A stretch of DNA of 64,000 nucleotides from Paenibacillus sp. OVF10 (lineage in GTDB: Bacteria; Bacillota; Bacilli; Paenibacillales; Paenibacillaceae): NCBI GenBank assembly GCA_022836915.1, contig CP094668.1:5394001-5458000 (forward strand), read 5' to 3'. The translations under genes were made by a program, and so were the position numbers. The notes below the pieces were generated by a model. It searched no databases, was not told the DNA's origin, and saw only the letters and a list, made by a program, of their open reading frames with translations. Below are positions 56,125-64,000 of this stretch, piece after piece (the stretch's first letter is position 1; every line of letters begins with the position of its first letter).

Positions 56125-56988
56125 TCATTCCGGAACAGGCCACATAAAGATCGCAATGACACCAGGTCCAACATGACTGCCTATTACGGCTCCAATATTG
56201 GTATAGATCACTTCATTCAGTGTAAAATGACCCCGCAGCTGCTCTGCACAAGCGATCGCTGATCCCGGGTCAGCGGTATGACCTACCGCCAGGTTAACCC
56301 GTTTGCCTGCAAGATCCTTCTGGAACAGCTCAATAATGCGTGCCATTGCTTTTTTATGACCTCTGACTTTCTCAACTGCGTAGATAACGCCTTCTTCATC
56401 AATAGACAGGATCGGCTTAATGTTAAGCAACGTTCCCAAGATGGCTGAAGCTTTGCCAATCCGACCGCCCTTTTGCAGATACTCCAAAGTATCCACGAGA
56501 AAGAACAATTTGCGAGATTGTTGCATCCCTTCAATGGCAGCAGTGATTTCAACTGCTGACTTGCCCTGTTCGGCAAGTTCAGCAGCCTGTACTACCATTA
56601 GACCGTATCCATACGATGCTGACTTCGAATCCAGCACGGTGATGTCACCCTCACGCTCCAGCAAAGACTTGCCAAGCATGGCCGATTGGTAGGTACCACT
56701 CATGCCAGATGACAGGTGGATCGATACAATCGGGCGTTCCGGGTTCTCATCAAGCAAAGCTTGATATACATTCATGAAATCGGTTGGAGATGGCTGTGAA
56801 GTTGTAGGCAACACAGATACTTTCTTCAACTTTTCGTAGAACTGTTCCGAAGTCAGATCAATACCATCTGCATAGGTCTCTTCTCCGAACAGTACACGCA
56901 GCGGAACAATGTGAATCCCGTATTTGCGAATGAGTTCTTCGGGAATATCCGCCGTACTGTCTGTTACTATCGCAACCTTGTGGCTCAT
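56125..56988 (-). CDS. fakB: DegV-family fatty-acid-binding protein (FakB)
   Basis: ATG 56988 behind GGAGGAG. 287 residues with the DegV signature TDSTADIPEELI near the N-terminus, TSQPSPTDFMN, LSSGMSGTYQSA and the C-terminal GAVIGSHVGPGVIAI. DegV/FakB proteins bind a fatty acid and present it to FakA for phosphorylation. It lies directly downstream of the fakA gene, which supports that pairing; a stem-loop separates them. Confidence 0.92.
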   Translation of the reverse strand: MSHKVAIVTDSTADIPEELIRKYGIHIVPLRVLFGEETYADGIDLTSEQFYEKLKKVSVLPTTSQPSPTDFMNVYQALLDENPERPIVSIHLSSGMSGTYQSAMLGKSLLEREGDITVLDSKSASYGYGLMVVQAAELAEQGKSAVEITAAIEGMQQSRKLFFLVDTLEYLQKGGRIGKASAILGTLLNIKPILSIDEEGVIYAVEKVRGHKKAMARIIELFQKDLAGKRVNLAVGHTADPGSAIACAEQLRGHFTLNEVIYTNIGAVIGSHVGPGVIAIFMWPVPE

Positions 56989-57025
56989 GACTCTCCTCCT
57001 CTTCGCTAGAGTGCTATAAGTACAT

Positions 57026-57056
57026 GTTCAAAAAGTCAACTAGAGACTTTTTGAAC
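57026..57056. terminator. Stem-loop between fakA and fakB
   Basis: A perfect 12-bp stem GTTCAAAAAGTC / GACTTTTTGAAC with a 7-base loop. It has no external T run, so it may attenuate or process the fakA-fakB transcript rather than stop it fully. Confidence 0.55.
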
Positions 57057-57064
57057 AATCTTTA

Positions 57065-58875
57065 TTAGGACTCTACGGAGAACAAATAATAATACACAGG
57101 CTGTCCTCCAAGATGTACCTCTACCTCAGCATCAGGATACTGTACTTCAAGCCATGCAGCGAGGGCAGCAGTAACCTCAGGGTCAGCTTCGTCCCCTTCA
57201 AGGATCGTCACCACTTCATCTCCACTCTCCATCATCTGTTTGAGCAGACCTTCACATGCTTGAAGCATGGTTTCATCTGTCGCTACAATTTTGGAGTTAT
57301 GAATACCGATATAGTGCCCCGCCTTAATATCCAATTCATCATATTGCGTATCACGAACCGCATGAGTCACTTGACCGGACTGTACCCGGCTAATGGCTTC
57401 CAACATTTGGTCACGGTTTGTTTCCGCAGACTCATCTTCCTGGAAAGCAAAGGCAGCAGCCATCCCCTGTGGAATGGTCTTACTTGGTATAACCGTAATC
57501 CGGCGCTCATCTTCAAGCAGTTCACGAGCCTGCTCAGCAGCCAGTACAATATTCGAGTTATTCGGGAGTATAAATACCTGCTCCGCAGCAATGGAACGAA
57601 CGGCTTTTACAAAATCCTCAGTACTCGGATTCATCGTCTGTCCACCGGACAGAACTACATCAACGCCAAGACTCTGGAAAATCTCTGCAATACCGTCACC
57701 GGAGGATACCGCAATAAAACCATACGGTGCCATCTCATCTGCTGGAAGCACAGCCTCTTCCATACTGCGCGCTGCCTCAGGTGGAATCTCTGCAAACAAT
57801 TCAGGTGATGGAGCAATGTCCATGCCTGCTGTCAGGAGATCCCGATGCTGTTCACGCATATTGAGAATATGAATCTGTGTAATCTCACCATAATGTAGCG
57901 CCAGGTTTAATACATCGCCTGGTGTCTTGGAATGGACATGAACTTTGATGACTTCATCATCGGCAATGATAATGATCGAATCCCCATTAACTGACAACGC
58001 TTTCCGGAATGCTTCGTCATCGAATGCCACTCCTGCGTTCTCTCCAAGCTCACGATTAATGAAGAATTCCATATCATACAGGAATTTAATATCTTCCGTT
58101 TCCAATCTCGCCTGAGCAGATAATGGCATCTCCGGCGCAATCACCTGCTGCTGTGCAGGCTTCTTGATATCCACTTCTGCCGGTGCAGCCGGTTTCAAAG
58201 CAGATGCTGCCACGGATGGGGTTACTTCTTTGTTCAGCGAAGTACGATTCACACCGTCACTTTGCAGCAATACTTCCATAAAGCCCTCGTAGATATATAC
58301 AAGCCCCTGACCACCTGAATCCACAACACCAACCTGTTTCAGTACAGGCAGTAATTCCGGAGTCATTGCCAGTGCTTCTTTTGCTTTTAACAAAACTTCA
58401 TTCATTAATTCAGTAATATCATTCGTCCGTCTTGCGTAGTAGTTGGCATGTTTCGCCGCTTCCTTGGCTACGGTAAGAATGGTCCCTTCAACGGGCTTTA
58501 CGACTGCTTTGTAAGCTGCGTCAACACCGTTCTGCAGGGCTGCTGCAAATTGGAGCGTATTCAGTTCCTCATAGGGAGCAGCTGAACGACTAAACCCACG
58601 GAACAATTGCGACAGAATAACTCCTGAATTCCCCGTGCGCCCATAAGCAGGCCTTTCGATAGAATACCGGCAGCTTCGCCGATGGAGGCAGAACTTTTTC
58701 TTTTAATCTCTGCAACTCCTGCACTCATTGTCAAATTCATGTTCGTTCCCGTGTCACCATCCGGCACAGGGAAAACATTCAGGGAATTGACGTGCTCTGC
58801 ATGCTGTCCAAGTTGTTCCGCTCCGGCAAGTACCATTGCGGTGAAATCTGTTCCATTTAAAGAACGTATACTCAA
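57065..58875 (-). CDS. fakA: Fatty acid kinase FakA, DhaL-domain protein (frame broken at a C run)
   Basis: TTG 58875 behind GAAGGGGAA gives MSIRSLNGTDFTAMVLAGAE; no closer ATG fits the conserved N-terminus. The DhaL domain shows NVFPVPDGDTGTNMNLTM. The frame breaks at the C4 run 58631-58634; one added base gives GARGNSGVILSQLFRGFSRS. A central linker (~200-240) leads to the middle and C-terminal DegV-like domain (GDSIIIIADDEVIKVHVHSK; ILPNNSNIVLAAEQ). About 603 residues. FakA phosphorylates exogenous fatty acids with ATP together with FakB. Confidence 0.92.
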
Positions 58876-59304
58876 GTGAGAATTCCCCTTCCTAGCTTGA
58901 TACACGAACACCTTGCACCAAGATGTGTCTGGTCTGTTCATGCGCTAACGCGGACTGCGTTATTCTTCGTCCATACCTTGTCCGGCACAGGCATACAATA
59001 CAACATGTCAGCCGGATTAACGGTCTGGGCGGCCGGGCTACCAATATCCTGCACTCTCTGCACCCCTAACTTCGGGGCATACGGATATGCACCGGTATCA
59101 AGAGCCGGCATGAATGCCGCATGGAGACTGGTGCCAATGATGGAATGCCGCAGCTCACAGCGTTGCCAAAAAGCAGACCACCGACCTCTAAGTACGGTTT
59201 ATTCTCCGACTTCCTCGCGGCAACAGCCTGTTCACCACTGTATTATGGACTACTCAACATTGTACTATATTAGACAGGAGAAATAAATAAAGTTTTTGGA
59301 TCAG
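58876..59304. other. Spacer between fakA and rpmB
   Basis: No gene with support. A minus-strand frame of about 90 codons (AAFMPALDTGAYPYAPKLGV... to a stop at 58944) and its plus-strand mirror are both open, but neither has a ribosome site or a known domain. An Asp23/YloU gene, which I expect here in related genomes, is not seen. Confidence 0.4.
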
Positions 59305-59334
59305 TTGACGAAGCTTTTTTAATTATGATATTAT
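59305..59334 (+). promoter_or_regulatory. Probable sigma-A promoter of rpmB
   Basis: TTGACG (59305-59310), 18-base spacer, TATTAT (59329-59334). It leaves a leader of about 170 bases before rpmB. Confidence 0.65.
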
Positions 59335-59512
59335 ATTCAAGTATTGTTTTATGCAGGTTAAGTAATGGAAATGATCCGGTTCATGCCGGCTTAAACAACG
59401 CCATTAGCTACTGAAACCTGATCTTTATGATCGGGAAGAACAATTTAGCCCTTATGGAATGACTTTTCGTTTCTGAAGGCAACTGGTTATTTTAGGATAG
59501 GAGGTGTAATCT

Positions 59513-59701
59513 ATGTCTCGCAAATGTTATGTGACAGGTAAGAAACCGGGCACCGGTAACCACGTATCCCACGCTAACAACCGTAACCGTCGTACTTGGG
59601 GCGTAAACGTTCAGAAGGTCCGCATTCTCGTTGACGGCAAACCAAAACGTGTATACGTAAGCACCCGTGCACTGAAAGCCGGTAAAGTGACTCGCGTATA
59701 A
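59513..59701 (+). CDS. rpmB: Ribosomal protein bL28
   Basis: ATG 59513 behind TAGGAGGTG. 62 residues: MSRKCYVTGKKPGTGNHVSH, NRNRRTWGVNVQKVR and the C-terminal YVSTRALKAGKV are standard L28. It has only the first Cys and no zinc knuckle pairs, so it is the zinc-free form. Transcribed opposite to its neighbours, as in Bacillus where rpmB faces spoVM. Confidence 0.98.
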   Translation: MSRKCYVTGKKPGTGNHVSHANNRNRRTWGVNVQKVRILVDGKPKRVYVSTRALKAGKVTRV

Positions 59702-59730
59702 TCACGCAAAGCTACTATAAATCGGGTAAG

Positions 59731-59765
59731 CAAAAAGCACCTTGTTCCTTGCAGGTGCTTTTTTG
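59731..59765 (+). terminator. Rho-independent terminator of rpmB
   Basis: AAAAAGCACCT ... AGGTGCTTTTTT, an 11-bp stem with a T run, 30 bases past the rpmB stop. Confidence 0.9.
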
Positions 59766-59894
59766 GTATTCAAAAAGTGATTCTTGAATACGCTCATTAA
59801 CATGTGAATGGCCGCCGCATGGCGCTTCGCAGGTACGAATTCCAGATAAGCCTGAGCCAAAGCGGCGGTATTCCCTGTTACCTTATCAATCGGA

Positions 59895-59975
59895 TCAGTT
59901 CTTTTGAAACGTATTAAGAATCGCCTTTACAAACCCTCCCAAAAACTTCGGCAGTTTGAATGTGTAAAATTTCAT
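59895..59975 (-). CDS. spoVM: Stage V sporulation protein M
   Basis: A 26-residue gene, ATG 59975 behind GGGGAGGGTG, stop TGA at 59895. The peptide MKFYTFKLPKFLGGFVKAIL ends NTFQKN and matches SpoVM (Bacillus MKFYTIKLPKFLGGIVRAML). SpoVM is an amphipathic helix that senses positive curvature of the forespore membrane and anchors SpoIVA to start coat assembly. The position next to rpmB and near the rpe/rsgA/prkC operon agrees with Bacillus. Confidence 0.95.
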   Translation of the reverse strand: MKFYTFKLPKFLGGFVKAILNTFQKN

Positions 59976-60048
59976 AATTCACCCTCCCCATCATGCTCAT
60001 GCGTCCGCCGTATCCTATGCTTCAGGCCTTCTTTACCTCAAACACGAC

Positions 60049-60082
60049 AAAAAAGGCTACATGAGAAACCTGCTCATGTAAC
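60049..60082 (-). terminator. Terminator of the prkC-rsgA-rpe operon
   Basis: On the minus strand TACATGAG-cagg-ttt-CTCATGTA-GCC followed by TTTTTT, about 60 bases past the stop at 60143. Confidence 0.85.
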
Positions 60083-60142
60083 CATATTTATGCGGAACCT
60101 TCGATCCCTATTCCACAATGACAAGCCCGAAGATCAGGTCAT

Positions 60143-60394
60143 TTACGTTTGGGCAGGAATATATTGATAGACAGCGATCATGAAAACACTCAGTACATAA
60201 TACAGTATGCTGAATATGACAAAAGTAACCCGATGCCCGGTACGATCAAATTTGCGGAAATACATAATAACAACGCCCACCCCGATTAATGACGTAATGG
60301 CATTAAACGGGGATTGAATAACCGCAAACAAAGCAAGCACAAGTCCCGTCACGAGACTCGCAGCCATCGTCCACAGTGTCTCCCTGAGGGTCAT
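60143..60394 (-). CDS. Small membrane protein, 83 aa
   Basis: Starts at 60394 (MTLRETLWTMAASLVTGLVL), three bases after the rpe stop. Two or three helices (SLVTGLVLALFAVIQS; FNAITSLIGVGVVIMYF; VIFSILYYVLSVFMIAVYQY). Last gene of the prkC operon before the terminator. No family recognised; it is not thiN, which follows rpe in Bacillus. Confidence 0.65.
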   Translation of the reverse strand: MTLRETLWTMAASLVTGLVLALFAVIQSPFNAITSLIGVGVVIMYFRKFDRTGHRVTFVIFSILYYVLSVFMIAVYQYIPAQT

Positions 60395-60397
60395 AGA

Positions 60398-61057
60398 TCA
60401 GCCTCCGTAGCTACGGCGAATTTCAGTAATCGCGGCAGCACGATCCTCACGGCCAAATACGGCACTCCCAGCAACGAGCACATCTGCTCCAGCTTCCACT
60501 ACAAGTGGAGCTGTATCGGCTGCAATCCCGCCATCTACTTCGATATGTACATCATGGCGTCCCTTTTCGTTCAACCAGGTACGAATCTGCTTGATTTTGT
60601 TCATGGTACCCGAGATAAATGCCTGTCCGCCAAAGCCAGGATTGACCGTCATAACAAGAACCATGTCCACATCATCCAGCACTTCGAGAATGGCAGACGC
60701 TGGCGTTCCCGGATTAAGGGCAACTCCTGCCTTCACTCCCTGCTCCTTGATCAGATGAATAACCCGGTGCAGATGTACACAAGCCTCAGCATGAACGGTA
60801 ATTACCGCTGCACCCGCTTTGGCAAACTCCTCAACATAACGCTCCGGATTCTCAATCATCAAATGCACATCGAGCGGCAAGCTTGTATGTGGAGCGATTG
60901 CCTTCACAATCGCAGGTCCAAGCGTAATATTAGGGACGAAATGACCGTCCATAACGTCAACATGAATCCAGTCTCCTCCTGCAGCTTGAGCTTCTGCAAC
61001 TTCCGCACCAAGGCGGGCAAAATCAGCTGATAATATCGATGGGGCAATTTTAATCAT
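60398..61057 (-). CDS. rpe: Ribulose-phosphate 3-epimerase
   Basis: ATG 61057. 219 residues: the (beta/alpha)8 fold with IAPSILSADFARLG, the metal and catalytic residues in HVDVMDGHFVPNI, LDVHLMI, MTVNPGFGGQ and EVDGGI. It interconverts ribulose-5-P and xylulose-5-P in the pentose phosphate pathway. Two bases from the rsgA stop, so cotranscribed. Confidence 0.97.
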   Translation of the reverse strand: MIKIAPSILSADFARLGAEVAEAQAAGGDWIHVDVMDGHFVPNITLGPAIVKAIAPHTSLPLDVHLMIENPERYVEEFAKAGAAVITVHAEACVHLHRVIHLIKEQGVKAGVALNPGTPASAILEVLDDVDMVLVMTVNPGFGGQAFISGTMNKIKQIRTWLNEKGRHDVHIEVDGGIAADTAPLVVEAGADVLVAGSAVFGREDRAAAITEIRRSYGG

Positions 61058-61058
61058 G

Positions 61059-61967
61059 TTAATACCTCCGCTTCTTATCTTTCATTTCGGTCAGGAACAG
61101 CACATAGTGCTGATATCGGCTTTCAGAGATCAACCCTTCCTTCTTGGCCGCAAGCACACGACAGCCTGGTTCATGTGTATGGGTACAACCTCGGAATTTG
61201 CACTGATCTGCAAACTGGGCGAATTCCCGGAAACAAGTGGAGAGTTCCTCCACACCGATCTCCAGAAAGTCCAGTTGGCTGAATCCTGGCGTATCCGCAA
61301 CAAATCCACCATTGTCCAACGGAATAAGCTCCACGTGCCTGGTGGTGTGTTTCCCTCGTCCTAGACGCATGCTAATCGCATTTGTCTCCAGCGTCAGGCC
61401 CGGCATCAATGCATTTAACATCGAAGACTTGCCTACACCGGATTGTCCGGAAAATACGCTGATCTTACCAGCCAGACGGTCTCTGAGCAGTTCACTGCCT
61501 TCACCGGTACGTGAACTTGTGGAGATCACTTCATAACCAACCTGTTCATACAATGCTTTCACTTCAGCAACAGTGTCTTTGGCTGGATCAGCCAAATCCA
61601 GTTTGGTCAACACAATGAGTGCATCCAGCCCCGCCTGCTCGATGTGAACAAGGAACTTGTCCAACAGGTTCAGGTTCATATCAGGTTCCTTCACAGAGAA
61701 CACGAGAACAGCCAAACTTACATTGGCTACCGGAGGACGGATAAGTTCCGTCTCACGCTTCCGGATTTCATCTACCGTTCCTTCTCCGTTCTCTGTCAAC
61801 ATGTAGCTGACGCGGTCACCTACAAGCGGTGACGTTCCCCGTTTTCTGAAGATACCTCTGGCTCGACATTGAACGGCGGAACCTTCAACCGAAGGAACCC
61901 CGTTGTCTTCCACTGGCATGACATAATAGTAACCGCTTAGCGCTTTAACGATGATACCTTCTGGCAT
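61059..61967 (-). CDS. rsgA: Ribosome small subunit-dependent GTPase RsgA
   Basis: ATG 61967 with AGGAGGG upstream gives MPEGIIVKALSGYYYVMPVE; the frame runs on to 62000. An OB-fold N-terminus is followed by a circularly permuted GTPase: G4 LTKLDLAD precedes G1 GQSGVGKSSMLNAL and G3 DTPGFSQ. Zinc-binding CKFRGCTHTHEPGC lies near the C-terminus. 302 residues. It helps 30S maturation. Directly downstream of prkC as in Bacillus. Confidence 0.96.
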   Translation of the reverse strand: MPEGIIVKALSGYYYVMPVEDNGVPSVEGSAVQCRARGIFRKRGTSPLVGDRVSYMLTENGEGTVDEIRKRETELIRPPVANVSLAVLVFSVKEPDMNLNLLDKFLVHIEQAGLDALIVLTKLDLADPAKDTVAEVKALYEQVGYEVISTSSRTGEGSELLRDRLAGKISVFSGQSGVGKSSMLNALMPGLTLETNAISMRLGRGKHTTRHVELIPLDNGGFVADTPGFSQLDFLEIGVEELSTCFREFAQFADQCKFRGCTHTHEPGCRVLAAKKEGLISESRYQHYVLFLTEMKDKKRRY

Positions 61968-62028
61968 AGCTCCGTCGCCCTCCTTTAGATGGTGGTACAT
62001 TCACTCCAGACGCCAGCATAAGCCGCCC

Positions 62029-64000
62029 TTATGGACGGCTTGATGCGTTAACGACTTCCTTTTTCTTCTCTTTTTCCTTGCCGTGCCCCTTACCATTATT
62101 CATGGCAGAAGTGTCCTCATCTACACTGTCACCTTCACCGTCTGCCGGTGTGGACTCAGGTTCACCTTCTTGATTGGGATCAACACTGCCTTCATCAACG
62201 CTACCTTCACCTGGATCAGGCTCGTTTTCTGGCGGCGTCTCAGTGCTTTGTTCCGGGTCAATGGAAGGTACATTTACTGTTCCGTTTTTGGCGTCACTGT
62301 AGGAGACAAGATACGTATCCAGGAACTGTCCATCACGATATACGGACACAGCCCCATTTTCATTTGGAGCGAGCACAAGTGGAATGGTCAAGGTCTGGGT
62401 TGAGTTCACAGTGCGTGTTCCCCATTCCTGATTCTTGCCGCGTGCATCTTCATATGTGATACGAATTTTACTGTTTTTGCCCTCTTCTTTGGGTGACACA
62501 TTGATATTAAAAGGATATTGCAGCGCTTCAGGCGGATACCCTGTACTGATAAAGATCGTAATCTTATCACCAGGACTCACCTCTGTGCCCGCTTCCACAG
62601 GCCATTGCTGCGTCACTTTGCCCTTTTCTATCGTATAGCTTGGTTCTTCCTGCACCTGAGCAAGTTCCAGTCCAGCAGATTTAAGCTTTTCTTCAGCTTC
62701 ACTGCGGGTAAGATTTTTCAGTTCAGGCATTTTGACCGTTTCAGTGCCTTTACTTACGGTTAACTCAATCTGAACTATCGCAGGATCAAATTCCTCATTC
62801 ACACCCGGTGTCTGGGAAATAACAGAACCTGAAGCCACATCATTGGAGAAGTCATCTTTCCGCTGAATCTGATCTTCCTTAATGCCAAGCGCAGTCAACT
62901 TCTTGACAGCCTCATCATAAGGGTCTTGTTTGACATCAATCATCTTCACCAGTTCTTTTTCTGCACCAACACTGATCTGGACCTCCGAACCTTCTTTGAC
63001 AACATCGCCTTCTTTTCTGCTCTGGTCATAGACGATACCCGGTTCAACACCTTCCTGGTACATACGGATGACCTCATCACTGACGACGAGTCCTTTCTCC
63101 TCAAGCATTTCACGAGCCTTTTCTTCCGTCTGGGTAATCACGTTAGGTACGGTTACTTCAGGTACAACGAGCATACCCTTGACATACCATACAACGCCCA
63201 CCATGGCGATTAGAATAAGAACGGTTAATGAAATGAGTAGAGCTGGCTTCTTCCAGCTCTTCGATTTTGTCTTACCCTTGCCAGTTTCTTCGTCAGACTC
63301 CATCACAGGCACTGCCCCCGTCGATGTAACTCCGCGAGGTTCAGGCTTGATGGCTGGCATAACGCGAGTCTGGTCTATATCATCCTCATCCGGAAAATCA
63401 ATCTTCGTTTCATTACGTCTCTCCGGCATCAGGCAAGTTTCCAGATCGGTCTGCATTTCTTTGGCCGACTGATAACGTTCCTGCGGATTTTTACGCATGG
63501 ATTTTAAGATGACATTTTCCACACTTTGCGGAATCAATGGATTGAATTTGCGTGGTTCATCGAACTCTTCCTGCAAATGTTTCAATGCCACACTGATTGG
63601 ACTTTCACCCAGAAACGGAAGTTGCCCGGTAAGCATTTGGTAAAGTACGATACCAAGAGAATATAAGTCCGATTTTTCACCAGTAACGATGCCTTTGGCA
63701 TGTTCCGGTGAGAAATAATGTACAGAACCAACTACAGAACCCGTCTGCGTAATCGTTGTAGATGTAACGGCACGGGCAATCCCGAAATCCGTTACTTTCA
63801 CACGGCCATTCCGGCCTATTAATATATTGTGGGGTTTGATATCCCGATGAATAATTTGATTATGATGTGCATGATCAAGAGCATCTGCAATCTGGGAAGC
63901 GATTCGGACAGATTCGTCCACTTGCAGCGGCGCACGTTCTTTAATAATTTCATTCAGGTTTTTGCCTTCCACGTACTCCATGACAATATAATGAACGTCA
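62029..64000 (-). CDS. prkC: PASTA-domain Ser/Thr protein kinase PrkC (partial, runs off right edge)
   Basis: The frame is open to the window end; the kinase N-lobe lies outside. Visible: VMEYVEGKNLNEII, HRDIKPHNILI (catalytic Asp), VTDFGIARA, an activation loop with TSTTITQTGSVVGS, and SPEHAKG. A juxtamembrane stretch leads to one helix (PALLISLTVLILIAMVGVVW), then three PASTA repeats (about 70 residues each) that bind muropeptides, a beta-rich tail, and an unusual Glu/Pro- then Lys-rich C-terminus (GKGHGKEKEKKKE). PrkC phosphorylates translation and cell-wall factors and signals spores to germinate. Heads the operon with rsgA and rpe. Confidence 0.95.
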   Translation of the reverse strand, partial: DVHYIVMEYVEGKNLNEIIKERAPLQVDESVRIASQIADALDHAHHNQIIHRDIKPHNILIGRNGRVKVTDFGIARAVTSTTITQTGSVVGSVHYFSPEHAKGIVTGEKSDLYSLGIVLYQMLTGQLPFLGESPISVALKHLQEEFDEPRKFNPLIPQSVENVILKSMRKNPQERYQSAKEMQTDLETCLMPERRNETKIDFPDEDDIDQTRVMPAIKPEPRGVTSTGAVPVMESDEETGKGKTKSKSWKKPALLISLTVLILIAMVGVVWYVKGMLVVPEVTVPNVITQTEEKAREMLEEKGLVVSDEVIRMYQEGVEPGIVYDQSRKEGDVVKEGSEVQISVGAEKELVKMIDVKQDPYDEAVKKLTALGIKEDQIQRKDDFSNDVASGSVISQTPGVNEEFDPAIVQIELTVSKGTETVKMPELKNLTRSEAEEKLKSAGLELAQVQEEPSYTIEKGKVTQQWPVEAGTEVSPGDKITIFISTGYPPEALQYPFNINVSPKEEGKNSKIRITYEDARGKNQEWGTRTVNSTQTLTIPLVLAPNENGAVSVYRDGQFLDTYLVSYSDAKNGTVNVPSIDPEQSTETPPENEPDPGEGSVDEGSVDPNQEGEPESTPADGEGDSVDEDTSAMNNGKGHGKEKEKKKEVVNASSRP

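Noticed and set aside
58876..59286. Plus-strand frame of 136 codons between fakA and rpmB
   Set aside because: No ribosome site or domain, and it begins inside the fakA ribosome region on the other strand; a minus-strand frame is open over the same bases, so neither is convincing.
1..64000. CRISPR array, tRNA, rRNA or prophage
   Set aside because: No regularly spaced repeats, no tRNA cloverleaf and no phage structural genes were seen; the dispersed repeats are single copies far apart.

Overview
The window looks like a chromosomal segment of a Paenibacillus-type spore former. The evidence is an rpmB-spoVM-rpe-rsgA-prkC neighbourhood, SpoVIF, a SleB-type cortex hydrolase, S-layer-homology (SLH) domains, CUT1 sugar importers without their own ATPase, YesM/YesN-like two-component pairs, strong AGGAGG ribosome sites, and a WXG-type toxin N-terminus of the kind common in that genus. 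No tRNA, rRNA or CRISPR array was seen.

Layout. 1-10 kb is an AT-rich, partly decayed stretch. It holds a broken polymorphic toxin with its immunity gene, gene relics, an IS256-family transposase scrap, an AraC/SDR pair, yaaA, an SPFH protein and several small membrane or lipoprotein genes. 10-14 kb carries an unknown exported protein, a long palindrome, and an ABC exporter operon whose first gene fuses a degenerate ABC ATPase to a LytTR DNA-binding domain. 14-23 kb has sleB, niaP, a sugar ABC importer, an SsuD-like monooxygenase and an AraC regulator. 23-31 kb is a six-gene minus-strand cluster that looks like a synthase-dependent exopolysaccharide system: two anchored TIM-barrel proteins, a nucleotide-sugar dehydrogenase, a REC protein, a processive GT2 synthase and a HEAT-repeat protein. 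32-40 kb has a LexA-controlled uvrX-yolD pair, glsA, a GNAT enzyme, and an OFA-family transporter with a LytS/LytTR two-component system that resembles the pyruvate-responsive YpdAB-YhjX set. 40-53 kb is a glycan-use locus: GH78-like enzyme, importer, divergent HK/RR, then a giant GH3-CBM-SLH surface enzyme behind a perfect cre site. 53.6-64 kb is core genome: spoVIF, recG, fakB, fakA, rpmB, spoVM, a small membrane gene, rpe, rsgA and prkC, which runs off the right edge.

Two window-wide features matter for reading the annotation. First, I found 26 reading-frame breaks. Twenty-five are repaired by adding one base, most often in a mononucleotide run, and they hit housekeeping and accessory genes alike. 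This pattern points to consensus indel errors rather than pseudogenes, so I give such genes as single CDS spans and state where the frame breaks. Second, four intergenic copies of a roughly 150-195 bp palindromic repeat with short terminal inverted repeats lie at about 19.9, 21.4, 26.2 and 53.5 kb.
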